A stretch of DNA of 24,859 nucleotides, from NCBI GenBank assembly GCA_039815415.1, contig JBCBZH010000028.1:1-24859 (forward strand), written 5' to 3'. The translations under genes and the position numbers were made by a program. The stretch comes from JBCBZH01 sp039815415. Lineage in GTDB: Bacteria; Bacteroidota; Rhodothermia; Rhodothermales; Rubricoccaceae. Position 1 is the first letter of the stretch. Every line of letters begins with the position of its first letter. Positions 15,318-22,505 of the stretch are shown in pieces. The notes under the pieces were generated by a model. It ran no database searches. It saw nothing but the letters and a program-made list of their open reading frames with translations, and was not told the DNA's origin.

Positions 15318-16130
15318 TTAGAGACAGGCGCCATATGCGGCAGCAAGGGGCTCTGTGACCTGGAGGAGTTCGGCGTGAACCTGCCCATTCGAGGCCACCA
15401 GTCCACCGCCGTACACAGGGTCCGCCGAGTCCGGCAGCGCCGTCACGCACCCTCCTGCCGCCTCCACCAGCACGATGCCTGCGGCCACGTCCCAGGGCGA
15501 AAGGCCAGCCTCGAAGAAGCCATCGAAGCGCCCTGCCGCCGTCCACGCCAGATCGATGGATGCGGCCCCCGGGCGCCGAACCCCGCGCGTGGCCCGGATG
15601 GCCCGCTCGAACGTGGCGAGGTAGCCCTCCACGTAGCGATAGTCGCGGAACGGAAAGCCAGTCGCGATGAGCGCATCACCGAGCTGGCGCGTCTCAGAGA
15701 CCGCCGTCGGCACCCCATTCACTGCCAGCCCGGCGCCGCGAACGCCAACGAACAGCTCGCCGGAAGTCACCTCCAGCACCACTCCCAGAACGCCTACGCC
15801 GTCCTCCTGGAGCCCGATGGAAACGGCGTACGGCGGCACGCCGTGCATGAAGTTGGTCGTCCCGTCAATCGGATCCACGATCCACCGCCGCCCGGCAACC
15901 GGCTTCAGATCGTCGGGAGCCGTCTCCTCCCCCAGCAAGTCGTCCTCAGGAAAGGCGGCTTCGAGGTGGCTCAGGATGATGCGCTGTGCCCCCTCGTCGG
16001 CGACCGTCACCAGATCGTGGGTGCCCTTGGCTCGCACGTCACTGGCGGCGAGCTGCCCGGCGTGCTGGCGAATGAAGGCGGCGGCGGCCTGAGCCGCCGT
16101 TTCGGCGACGGTGCGCTCGGAGTCGTACAC
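15318..16130 (-). CDS. inositol monophosphatase family phosphatase
   Basis: 270 residues from GTG 16130, chosen because it gives the family's usual length (about 260-280); the open frame to 16328 would add an unrelated 66-residue N-terminus overlapping the divergent gene. Metal-binding motifs are present: GEET (first Glu ligand), WIVDPIDGTTNF (Asp ligands), and SPWDVAAG (third Asp). Acts on inositol-1-phosphate or related sugar phosphates, possibly also 3'(2')-phosphoadenosine-type substrates; the exact substrate cannot be told. Cytoplasmic. Confidence 0.85.
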   Translation of the reverse strand: MYDSERTVAETAAQAAAAFIRQHAGQLAASDVRAKGTHDLVTVADEGAQRIILSHLEAAFPEDDLLGEETAPDDLKPVAGRRWIVDPIDGTTNFMHGVPPYAVSIGLQEDGVGVLGVVLEVTSGELFVGVRGAGLAVNGVPTAVSETRQLGDALIATGFPFRDYRYVEGYLATFERAIRATRGVRRPGAASIDLAWTAAGRFDGFFEAGLSPWDVAAGIVLVEAAGGCVTALPDSADPVYGGGLVASNGQVHAELLQVTEPLAAAYGACL

Positions 16131-16278
16131 GATGAGGATTGAACGTTGAAAAGGCTGCGCCAGGTCGGAGCACTCTGGGATTCGGAGCGACCTTCCCTTC
16201 GCCAGCTCGAAGCCGGTGTCTTGCCCCTGCAACCCGACGCGTGCCGCCGGGTTGCATCGCCAACCTCTGTTCTCTCGC

Positions 16279-17043
16279 GTGCGCACGCTTCTTCTACTCG
16301 TCCTCTCCTTCGCATTGGCCGCCTGCATCGGCAGTTCGGAGCCGGAGCCGTTCTCCCTCCGCCCGACGACCTCGCACCCAGACTCACTGCTCGCCCGGCT
16401 GGATGTCGACGAGCTGGCGGAGGCCTTCGAGCGTCTTCGGGACGCAGGCTACACCACCGAGGTGTCTGTGGACACAGTCGGGCACATGCTTACGGAGGAC
16501 GCTGCGTTCCGGCAGATCGTGGAGGTTCGTGGAGAGGGGGTGCGTGTGCTGAGCCCGTCTGGCTCGGAGCCTCCGCTGGACGCAGATCCGCCCTTCGTGG
16601 CGTTTGACCCTGTAGCGCGGCTCTTGCCCAAAGAACCTCCGTTTCAAAACGCGGCGGTCCGTGAGATGTATGAGGTGGCCCAGGTGGAAACGCCCGATTG
16701 GTTCGCCGATCACACCGTCGCCACGGCCACCGCATCGCGCCTGGAAGGCTCCGACCCGATCACACGTGCAAGCGTCTCTGTCGACACCACCACCGGGCAG
16801 GTTGTGTGGGCTCAGGTGTTCCGCGAGAGTCGGTCTGCCGTATTCAGCGAGCAGAGTCAGGCCATTGTGGGAATGGTCTGGCATGAGAACGCCTGGTGGC
16901 CCTCGTTCGGTCAGCTCGTGACAGATCTCGATGTGCCTCTTCAAGAAGCGAGCAGACTCTTCCTCGAGTGGCGCGTGCTCTCCATCGGGGGCGTCGAGCT
17001 GGCGACCGACACCAGCGCGGCCGCTCTCCCCTCCTTCGACTGA
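16279..17043 (+). CDS. lipoprotein of unknown function
   Basis: 254 residues from GTG 16279, which gives a textbook lipoprotein signal: Arg, a Leu-rich core and LAAC with Cys at residue 16. The open frame from 16216 would put 21 residues before it. The mature part is acidic with no motif I recognise (a segment DTVGHMLTEDAAFRQIVEV, then a beta-rich half). Its stop is 3 bases before the GTG of the BirA-CoaX gene, so they are likely co-transcribed. The iterated 10-mer copies at 16410 and 16995 encode ELA. Confidence 0.7.
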   Translation: MRTLLLLVLSFALAACIGSSEPEPFSLRPTTSHPDSLLARLDVDELAEAFERLRDAGYTTEVSVDTVGHMLTEDAAFRQIVEVRGEGVRVLSPSGSEPPLDADPPFVAFDPVARLLPKEPPFQNAAVREMYEVAQVETPDWFADHTVATATASRLEGSDPITRASVSVDTTTGQVVWAQVFRESRSAVFSEQSQAIVGMVWHENAWWPSFGQLVTDLDVPLQEASRLFLEWRVLSIGGVELATDTSAAALPSFD

Positions 17044-17046
17044 GCC

Positions 17047-18567
17047 GTGCGTGATCTCGGCCAGCCCCGTCGCCATCTCGAGTCTGTGGCGTCCACGATG
17101 GATGTCGCGTCGGCCTGGGCAGAGGACGGCGCTCCGCACGGCGCGGTCGTCACCACAGATCACCAGACAGGGGGGCGCGGACGCCTGGGCCGGACGTGGA
17201 CGGACGTGCCAAGCGAAAGCCTCCTCGCCTCTATCGTCCTGCGGCCCGACCTGCCCGCCGACCGGCTGGGACTTCTGCCTCTGGCCGTCGGCCTCAGCAT
17301 CGCCAGCGCGATCGACGCCGTGACGGGCACGCAGGGCACCGCGCGCGTCAAATGGCCGAACGACGTGCTGATCGAGGACCGCAAGGTGGCCGGAATCCTG
17401 ACCGAAGCCACGCACAGTCTTGCAGGGCCCACCGTCATCGTCGGGATGGGCATCAACGTCTCCCAGACCTCGTTCCCCGGCGAGCTGGCGTCCCAGGCCG
17501 GGTCGATTCGCCAGCTCGTGGGCCTTCAGGTAGACCGGGACGATCTGCTCCACGCGATCCTCCATGCCCTCGCCGATCAACTCGACGGGCTGGAATCCCG
17601 ACCTGTGTCCACGTTTCTAGAACGGTTCGAGCGTCGAATGGCACGCCGGGGGAAGCGGGTGACGGTGTCGAACGGCTCTGCTGGAACGCTGAGTGGTGTC
17701 GCCCTCGGCGTCGCATCGGACGGAGCGTTGCGCCTCCGTGTAGAGGGCGCCGAGCAGCGCGTATACGCCGGAGACATGGCTCCCTCTGAACCCGCTCACT
17801 TTCTCGCCCTCGACGTTGGAAACAGCACCGTCAAGGCCGGGCTCTGGGACGGGAGCACCTGGACGCTCGCGCGCTGGCCGACGACGCCGGAGACCACGGC
17901 TAGCACGTGGGCCGACCGCCTCTTAGGGTTCGCTCCGAACCCTCGATCGGGTGGCCTGGTGTCCGTGGTGCCCGCTGTAGAGGCTCAGCTCACCGAAGCC
18001 CTTCGCCAGCTCGACGTCCCCGATTGGCGCGGACACGTCCGACCCGAAACCGTAGCGCCTGCGTCCTGCATCGCGCCCAGCCCCGATCTCGAGCTGGCGA
18101 CCGCTGGGTCCGACCGCTTTGCGGCGGCCGCCGGGGCAACGCGGTTTCTCGATCTGGGGCAGTCCGCCGTGGTGGTGTGTGCAGGGACAGCGGTCACGGT
18201 GGAGCGCATCCGCGCCACCACCTCCGGATGGACGTGGCTCGGCGGCGTCATCGCTCCGGGTCCAACGCTTCTGCGCCGCTCACTCCCGGACCACACGGCT
18301 GCGCTTCCGCTCGTGGACTGGCCTGAGGGCGCTGCACGGTCGGCCGGACGCACGACGCCGGAAGCCATGCAGAACGGGCTGGCGGGTCTGTTCGCAGGTG
18401 GCGTCTCTGAGTTGGTTCGGCGCGCTGCTGCAGACCTTCCCGGCTCTCCGCTCGTGGTCGCAACCGGCGGCTGGGCCCCGTGGCTGGCCGAGCACACGGA
18501 TGCCGTCTCCCACGTTGAGCCTATGCTGATCCTGGACGGCGTGCGCGTGCTATCAGGGCACGCCTAG
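17047..18567 (+). CDS. birA-coaX: bifunctional biotin-protein ligase / type III pantothenate kinase
   Basis: 506 residues, GTG start 3 bases after the upstream stop. Residues 1-245 are a BirA catalytic domain without the DNA-binding HTH: GRGRLGR at 43-49 (biotinyl-AMP loop), KWPNDV at 102-107, GMGINV at 133-138, and the small C-terminal barrel (GxVLR...). Residues 250-506 are CoaX: LDVGNSTVKAGLWDG (~255), GSDRFAAAAGA, CAGTAVTVE, and GGVIAPGPTL. The enzyme joins biotin to acetyl-CoA carboxylase and phosphorylates pantothenate. Such fusions are known in other bacteria (for example Neisseria). Without the HTH it cannot repress biotin genes. Four copies of the iterated 10-mer lie inside, two as an inverted pair (17481, 17509). 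Confidence 0.9.
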   Translation: MRDLGQPRRHLESVASTMDVASAWAEDGAPHGAVVTTDHQTGGRGRLGRTWTDVPSESLLASIVLRPDLPADRLGLLPLAVGLSIASAIDAVTGTQGTARVKWPNDVLIEDRKVAGILTEATHSLAGPTVIVGMGINVSQTSFPGELASQAGSIRQLVGLQVDRDDLLHAILHALADQLDGLESRPVSTFLERFERRMARRGKRVTVSNGSAGTLSGVALGVASDGALRLRVEGAEQRVYAGDMAPSEPAHFLALDVGNSTVKAGLWDGSTWTLARWPTTPETTASTWADRLLGFAPNPRSGGLVSVVPAVEAQLTEALRQLDVPDWRGHVRPETVAPASCIAPSPDLELATAGSDRFAAAAGATRFLDLGQSAVVVCAGTAVTVERIRATTSGWTWLGGVIAPGPTLLRRSLPDHTAALPLVDWPEGAARSAGRTTPEAMQNGLAGLFAGGVSELVRRAAADLPGSPLVVATGGWAPWLAEHTDAVSHVEPMLILDGVRVLSGHA

Positions 18568-18589
18568 CGCGTCGCGACACCGCCCGGCT

Positions 18590-19219
18590 CTAGCCGTCCT
18601 TGCCGTCGGCCAACAGAAGCGACTGCACACGGGCGAGCACCATGTCGATGGCGACTTGATTTCGCCCCCCGCGCGGGATGATGAGGTCGGCGTGCCGCTT
18701 CGAGGGCTCCACGAACTCGAGGTGCATTGGGCGCACCGTTCGGCGGTACTGCTCCAGCACCGACTCGACTGAGCGCCCGCGCTGGTGCAGATCTCGCTCA
18801 ATCCGCCGCATCAGGCGGACATCCGCGGGGGCGTCCACGTAAAGCTTGACGTCCATCCGCTCGCGCAGGTCCGGTTCCGCCAGCACGAGGATGCCTTCCA
18901 CCAAAACGACCGGCCGCGCCTCAACGGCCTCGGTCTCCAGCAAACGACTGTGCGTCTCGAAACTGTACGTCGGCTTCTGGATGGATTGACCTGCCAGGAG
19001 CGCATCGAGATGCTGCACCATCAGCCCGGTTTCGAGAGCATCCGGGTGATCGAAGTTGAACCGGGCGCGACGCTCCGCAGGCAGATGGGCGAGGTCGCGG
19101 TAGTAGGCGTCGTGGTCGAGCAGCGCGATGCGGCGCGTCCCGAACCGCTCCATCACCTTACGCTGGACCGTCGTTTTCCCAGAGCCTGAGCCTCCTGCAA
19201 TCCCGATGACAACAGCCAT
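18590..19219 (-). CDS. udk: uridine kinase
   Basis: 209 residues, ATG 19219. P-loop GGSGSGKTT at 9-17, then LLDHDAYYRDL, FNFDHPDA, PTYSFETHSR, VLVEGILVL and the RRxxRD lid (LMRRIERDLHQRGR): the full set of uridine kinase motifs, at the usual family length. It phosphorylates uridine and cytidine in the pyrimidine salvage pathway. Convergent with the birA-coaX gene, 22 bases apart. Confidence 0.95.
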   Translation of the reverse strand: MAVVIGIAGGSGSGKTTVQRKVMERFGTRRIALLDHDAYYRDLAHLPAERRARFNFDHPDALETGLMVQHLDALLAGQSIQKPTYSFETHSRLLETEAVEARPVVLVEGILVLAEPDLRERMDVKLYVDAPADVRLMRRIERDLHQRGRSVESVLEQYRRTVRPMHLEFVEPSKRHADLIIPRGGRNQVAIDMVLARVQSLLLADGKDG

Positions 19220-19354
19220 GGCGCGTCAGGACGAATGAGGGGTTCGGCGTCTTCTGTGTCGATGTTCAGGTCGGCACGGCGTCGAGCTGGCGAGATGCAG
19301 TCGGTGACCAGCCATCACAGCTGCGTCTGCGTAGGCTCTTCCGTCAACCACTCG

Positions 19355-20290
19355 CTACTCCTCCTCATCGTCCTCTGGCGCCTCGTCCTCGTCTTCTTCG
19401 CGGGCACGTTTCGCAGCTTCCGCTTCGGCTTCGGCCTGCGCCTTGGCTTTCCGGCGGGCCTTGCGCCGTTCCTCCCATCCAGGCCGCGAGATCATCACGA
19501 GCGTGCCGCCGCCTGCATCGTTCAACTCTGATGCCTCCTCGTCGATCTCGAACCCATCCGGGGCCTCCCAGTCGTCCAGGCCTTCTACAGAGTCCACAAT
19601 CTCGGTGACGATGTAGGCCACCAGCGCGCCGCGCAGTTCCTTGATCCCATGCGTGACAGCTTTCAGGTCTCCGTCCACCTCTCGGTAGAACTTGACCCGG
19701 ATCATGCGGCCGTAGGTCTCTGCATCGTCCCAGGCGTCTGCATGGGCGCCGGGCAGCAGGTTCCAGACAGCTTGTCCCGTCAGAAGCTTGTTGAGGTGCT
19801 CGGACAAGACCGGCTCCCAGTACGTTGAGATCTTCCCGATGTCGCCGAACCGGGCGTCCATTTTGAGCCGGTAGTTCGGGATCAGGTCATCGGGCCGGAG
19901 GAGGCCGAAGAGACCCGAGAAGATGACGCCGTTCTCGAGAAGCCGACGCTGGGCACCGGTGGGGAGCGATGGGAAGTCCATCGCCTTGTACATCACCCCA
20001 GGGCTGTACCGATCCACCGCCGCCAGCAAGGGACTCCGGTACACGTTCTGGTTGACATCCACCGCTTCCTGAAGCGAATCGCCCTTGACCCCGAACAGAG
20101 ACTGAAGAGAGCCATCGTCCGCCCCGGCGATCTCAGCCTGCAGGGCATCGATGAGCGCACGCCGCTCCGGGTTCAGCTCAGAGAAGTAGTTAAAGGTGTT
20201 CGACGAACGGTAGTCGAACATGTCCGGCGCGAGCGGGTTGCCGCCGGTCTGCTTGCCCTCCGCACTGGGGAGGAGAATGGAAAAACGCAC
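19355..20290 (-). CDS. yaaA: YaaA family (UPF0246) peroxide-stress protein
   Basis: 311 residues from GTG 20290. The start LLPSAEGKQTGG is the family's LLPPSEGKxxGG block; later YRLKM, and YWEPVLSEHLN, are also family marks. YaaA limits intracellular iron damage during peroxide stress in E. coli and binds DNA-like substrates. The C-terminal ~45 residues are an extra, very charged tail (RRKARRKAKAQAEAEAEAAKRAREEDEDEAPEDDEEE, shown only in part here as basic then acidic). It is downstream of the YtxH-like gene by 40 bases on the same strand. Confidence 0.85.
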   Translation of the reverse strand: MRFSILLPSAEGKQTGGNPLAPDMFDYRSSNTFNYFSELNPERRALIDALQAEIAGADDGSLQSLFGVKGDSLQEAVDVNQNVYRSPLLAAVDRYSPGVMYKAMDFPSLPTGAQRRLLENGVIFSGLFGLLRPDDLIPNYRLKMDARFGDIGKISTYWEPVLSEHLNKLLTGQAVWNLLPGAHADAWDDAETYGRMIRVKFYREVDGDLKAVTHGIKELRGALVAYIVTEIVDSVEGLDDWEAPDGFEIDEEASELNDAGGGTLVMISRPGWEERRKARRKAKAQAEAEAEAAKRAREEDEDEAPEDDEEE

Positions 20291-20330
20291 AGGCGAAAGG
20301 AGCGTGTTCCGCGGAGCGGACGCAGGCGAA

Positions 20331-20657
20331 TCAGGAAGGACGGTTCGTGTCCGATCGCCGCTGGCGAGCTTCCACCATCAGCGCGTCGGCCTCGTGGAGA
20401 AGCGTGGCAGCTTGTTCGCGCGCATCCGCGATGAGCGCATCGGCCTGCGCTCGGGCATCGCTCGCAGACCCATCCTTGTCGATTCGGTCGACGAGGCCCG
20501 AGAGATCGCTGGCCCACCGGTCCATGAGGTACGCTGCGCGGCGACGCAGTTCGCGCCCCTCACTGGGTGCAAGGAGCAAGGCGATGGAAAATCCGGCGGC
20601 TCCGCCAACCAGGAAGCCCCAGGCAGAGGCTCGGGCGGCGCGGCTACGCTGACTCAT
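20331..20657 (-). CDS. YtxH-like membrane-anchored protein
   Basis: 108 residues from ATG 20657 (an upstream start at 20717 is less likely because it puts a polar extension before the helix). One N-terminal hydrophobic helix with a glycine zipper (FLVGGAAGFSIALLLAPSEG), then the family's LLAPxxGxxLRRR turn and a long charged coiled-coil helix. YtxH proteins are general-stress, membrane-anchored and of unclear function. It precedes yaaA on the same strand. Confidence 0.7.
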   Translation of the reverse strand: MSQRSRAARASAWGFLVGGAAGFSIALLLAPSEGRELRRRAAYLMDRWASDLSGLVDRIDKDGSASDARAQADALIADAREQAATLLHEADALMVEARQRRSDTNRPS

Positions 20658-20746
20658 GAGATGGGGGATCGAATCCAACAGGCGTGGAATGGCAAGATAC
20701 GGAGGCACATGCCGCATCTAGCCCAAGGTCAACGCGTGCTGAACGG

Positions 20747-20776
20747 AAAGGCCGCTCCATCTCTGAAGCGGCCTTT
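20747..20776. terminator. 10-bp hairpin past the 31-residue protein gene
   Basis: AAAGGCCGCT (20747-20756) and AGCGGCCTTT (20767-20776) pair perfectly around a 10-base loop, 79 bases past the stop of the basic protein gene (minus strand). On either strand it gives a hairpin followed by at least three T residues. Confidence 0.65.
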
Positions 20777-20854
20777 GCAGCCATCGAAGAACGCGTCTGG
20801 CAAACCGTTGCGAGGCCCCAGGCCAGATGGACCTACACCAAAACGGTGCAGAAC

Positions 20855-20950
20855 CTAGCGGTTCTTCTTCTTGTGACGGTTCTTGCGGAGACGCTTCTTC
20901 CGCTTGTGCGTCGCGATTTTGTGGCGCTTGCGCTTCTTGCCGCAGGGCAT
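20855..20950 (-). CDS. 31-residue AURKAIP1/COX24-domain basic protein
   Basis: ATG at 20950 and TAG at 20855-20857. The protein begins MPCGKKRKRHKIATHKRKK and consists mostly of Lys, Arg and His; this is the small Bacteroidota protein annotated as AURKAIP1/COX24 domain-containing, related to mitochondrial mS38 and, by family, to bS22 of mycobacteria. It likely sits on the small ribosomal subunit near the decoding region. A Bacteroidota-type promoter lies upstream (20999-21030). Too short for most gene callers but recognised by its sequence. Confidence 0.9.
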   Translation of the reverse strand: MPCGKKRKRHKIATHKRKKRLRKNRHKKKNR

Positions 20951-20998
20951 AGATCTCTAAGGGCTGTGTGGTATGTCGTCGTTTCGAACGCAGAACGC

Positions 20999-21030
20999 CG
21001 AAATTAGGTCCAGCCGAACCCGAATCCAAG
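20999..21030 (-). promoter_or_regulatory. Bacteroidota-type promoter for the 31-residue protein
   Basis: On the minus strand CTTG (21027-21030), a 20-base spacer, then TAATTTCG (20999-21006); compare TTTG-N19/20-TAnnTTTG. Transcription would start about 40-45 bases before the ATG at 20950. Predicted by pattern only. Confidence 0.5.
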
Positions 21031-21116
21031 GTGGCGGTGTGCTTCGTGCTCAGGCTTCACGTGGGCTCAACGTCGGCGAGCCCTCCCCACTTCGCCGTTA
21101 CCCCGAGGGCGCGCGC

Positions 21117-21379
21117 GCTGTGTCCGATTCCGTACACAGCCGTCCTTGGAACTGGACACCTGCACGCCTGCAAGGCGTTCTCGAAGGCCGTGGGGGGATC
21201 CCGGCGTGCCTTTCTCGAGCTGGCGGCGGGTTGGCACGCCCCTTGTCCATGGAATGAGCGTGAGCCCGGGCACGCCTGGGTCTGATGACAAGAGCGATTC
21301 AACAGTGCGTTCTCGGCCCTCGGGGCCACCGCACCGCAGGGCGGACACGTTTGGGTGAGCGTGTCCGCCCTGCTTTTTT
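21117..21379 (+). ncRNA. candidate structured RNA with a classic terminator
   Basis: Successive hairpins on the plus strand: GCTGTGT/ACACAGC (21117-21140), GGCGTGCC/GGCACGCC (21203-21240, with an iterated 10-mer in its loop), a compound stem GTGCG/CGCAC around GGCCC/GGGCC (21305-21334), and finally a perfect 14-bp stem followed by six T residues (21336-21379). No plausible ORF runs to this terminator, so something non-coding probably ends here. It could be an attenuator for the lipoprotein gene at 21419, 40 bases further on. No known RNA family recognised; the 5' end is a guess. Confidence 0.4.
21336..21379 (+). terminator. strong rho-independent terminator
   Basis: GCAGGGCGGACACG (21336-21349) pairs with CGTGTCCGCCCTGC (21360-21373), followed by TTTTTT (21374-21379). 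It is the best intrinsic terminator in the window, and it points right, just before the gene at 21419. Confidence 0.85.
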
Positions 21380-21418
21380 GCCTTGTCGGCAGGGTTGTAC
21401 CGGGCGTAGGCTCTCCCC

Positions 21419-21874
21419 ATGCTTCGTTTCTGGACTCTAGTTCTCGCGCTGGCGACGGCTCTCCTGGCCGGATGTGCGCCCACGCTGAGCCCCCCCTACC
21501 GCGACTACGAGGTCCGCGCTGAGGTCTCGGGCGACTCTCTGACTCGCCAACTCGTGAATGCCGCTACGGAAGCCGGGTGGACACCGGTCCCTGCCGAGAG
21601 CCCGCGCATCGTCTCCACAGCATCCAGGCCTGTCGGCCAAAGCCTGTTGAGCAAGACGACGGCGGCCTTGGATCTCGTCCCGCTCGACGGAGGCTTCGTC
21701 CGGGTCTACGTCCGTGCAGAGAGGCACTCAGTGCTGGGCGGGCGCTCGAAGGTGTTTGCCCTGACAGGCGCCCTGCGTGAATCGGTCCTCGGCCCGATCT
21801 CGACCTCTCTCGCAGATCGCGGGCTGGTGGCCCTCGGCACCCCGCGCGACCGCGATGAAGACGCGACGGAGTAG
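21419..21874 (+). CDS. small lipoprotein of unknown function
   Basis: 151 residues, ATG 21419. The signal peptide ends LLAGC (lipobox, Cys19). The mature part has an alternating beta pattern (e.g. FVRVYVRAE) and a C-terminal helix, similar in shape to small domains of outer-membrane-associated lipoproteins, but I recognise no family. The variant repeat CGCCAACTCG lies at its start. Ends shortly before the ssrA promoter. Confidence 0.7.
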   Translation: MLRFWTLVLALATALLAGCAPTLSPPYRDYEVRAEVSGDSLTRQLVNAATEAGWTPVPAESPRIVSTASRPVGQSLLSKTTAALDLVPLDGGFVRVYVRAERHSVLGGRSKVFALTGALRESVLGPISTSLADRGLVALGTPRDRDEDATE

Positions 21875-21880
21875 AGGCCC

Positions 21881-21911
21881 TTGGGCACCCATGTCGGATG
21901 TAGTACGTTAG
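21881..21911 (+). promoter_or_regulatory. Bacteroidota-type promoter for ssrA
   Basis: TTG (21881-21883), 20-base spacer, TACGTTAG (21904-21911; consensus TAnnTTTG, one mismatch). The transcript would begin about 45 bases before the mature tmRNA 5' end, so an iterated 10-mer at 21936-21945 would be in its leader, removed when the 5' end is processed. Predicted by pattern only. Confidence 0.45.
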
Positions 21912-21961
21912 AGCCCTGTCCACGCCGCAGAGCCTCGAGCTGGCGATTGGACCTGTTCTTT

Positions 21962-22331
21962 GGGGATGACACGGTTTCGACGAGTGATGTGTGCGGCAGG
22001 CTGCGTGCCGGGTGGTGTCCAATACGCCCGTGACCTTCATTGGAACGCATTTGTAGCTGCGAACGACTACTCTTACTCGCTGGCCGCTTAATAGCCGCTA
22101 GCTGTTCTGCGCGGTGGATGCTCACTGACGCCGCGTAGAACACCGACTAGAGTGAGCTGGTCTCGGAGGCTCCGGCTGAGCCGAAGGGACGAGATTCAAT
22201 CAGCCTGCGCTGGACTGGAAGCCCGTTCGCGGGCCACGCCGGACCGGCAAAGACTTTGAAACGCGAACTACGCATGTAGACGCCTGGACTGTAGCGTCAT
22301 TCGGACCCGGGTTCGACTCCCGGCATCTCCA
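21962..22331 (+). ncRNA. ssrA: tmRNA
   Basis: The 5' end GGGGATG pairs with CATCTCC near the 3' end (one G-U pair) to form the tRNA-like acceptor stem; GGGGATGACACGGTTTCGACG is the conserved tmRNA start and the T-arm contains GGTTCGACTCC. The tag reading frame begins at GCG 22059 and ends with TAA at 22089-22091, encoding ANDYSYSLAA, closely related to the E. coli tag (ANDENYALAA). CCA is not encoded. Rescues stalled ribosomes and marks the unfinished protein for proteolysis. Confidence 0.97.
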
Positions 22332-22336
22332 CTACA

Positions 22337-22377
22337 AACCGCCCCTTTTCGGCTTTTCCAGCCGATGAGGGGCGGTT
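22337..22377 (+). terminator. terminator of ssrA
   Basis: AACCGCCCC (22337-22345) pairs with GGGGCGGTT (22369-22377), with an inner stem TCGGCT/AGCCGA. It begins 5 bases after the mature 3' end and is followed by CTGGTTT. Confidence 0.8.
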
Positions 22378-22451
22378 CTGGTTTGGGCACTGCCAAGCAG
22401 GCTACCCGCTTTGTCGATGTGCCCACTCTGCCCCCTACTCTAACCTGCACG

Positions 22452-22482
22452 CGGGCCCGTCCGCACTGCGCAGACGGGCCCG
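22452..22482 (-). terminator. terminator of the S9 peptidase gene
   Basis: CGGGCCCGTC (22452-22461) and GACGGGCCCG (22473-22482) pair perfectly around 11 bases, 23 bases past the peptidase stop. No clear T-run. Confidence 0.6.
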
Positions 22483-22505
22483 TAAAGATGTATCCGAGTT
22501 GGACG

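Larger units (their letters stand above)
1091..21945. repeat. highly iterated 10-mer CGAGCTGGCG, about 40 exact copies
   Basis: Copies found by eye (plus orientation): 1099, 1411, 3490, 4127, 5294, 5438, 7768, 7827, 8050, 9172, 11772, 12557, 12684, 13861, 15680, 16410, 16995, 17481, 18090, 19283, 21216, 21936. Minus orientation (CGCCAGCTCG): 1091, 1380, 3187, 3904, 4551, 4641, 5328, 6370, 7804, 8110, 9234, 11799, 11908, 12530, 13448, 16200, 17509, 18004. One-mismatch versions (e.g. CGGGCTGGCG, CGCCAACTCG) are also common. Flanks give CCTCGAGCTGGCGA in intergenic copies. Both strands, coding and non-coding. The behaviour is that of a DNA uptake sequence or other genome-wide recognition site. 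Confidence 0.9.

Noticed and set aside
16131..16328. Longer start for the inositol monophosphatase-like gene
   Set aside because: The extra N-terminus has no family similarity and overlaps the start of the divergent lipoprotein gene.
21057..21329. 90-residue minus-strand ORF
   Set aside because: Unusual composition and overlaps stems and the terminator region; no family signs.
1091..21945. CRISPR array as an explanation of the repeated 10-mer
   Set aside because: Copies are dispersed, irregularly spaced, in both orientations and within genes; no spacer structure.
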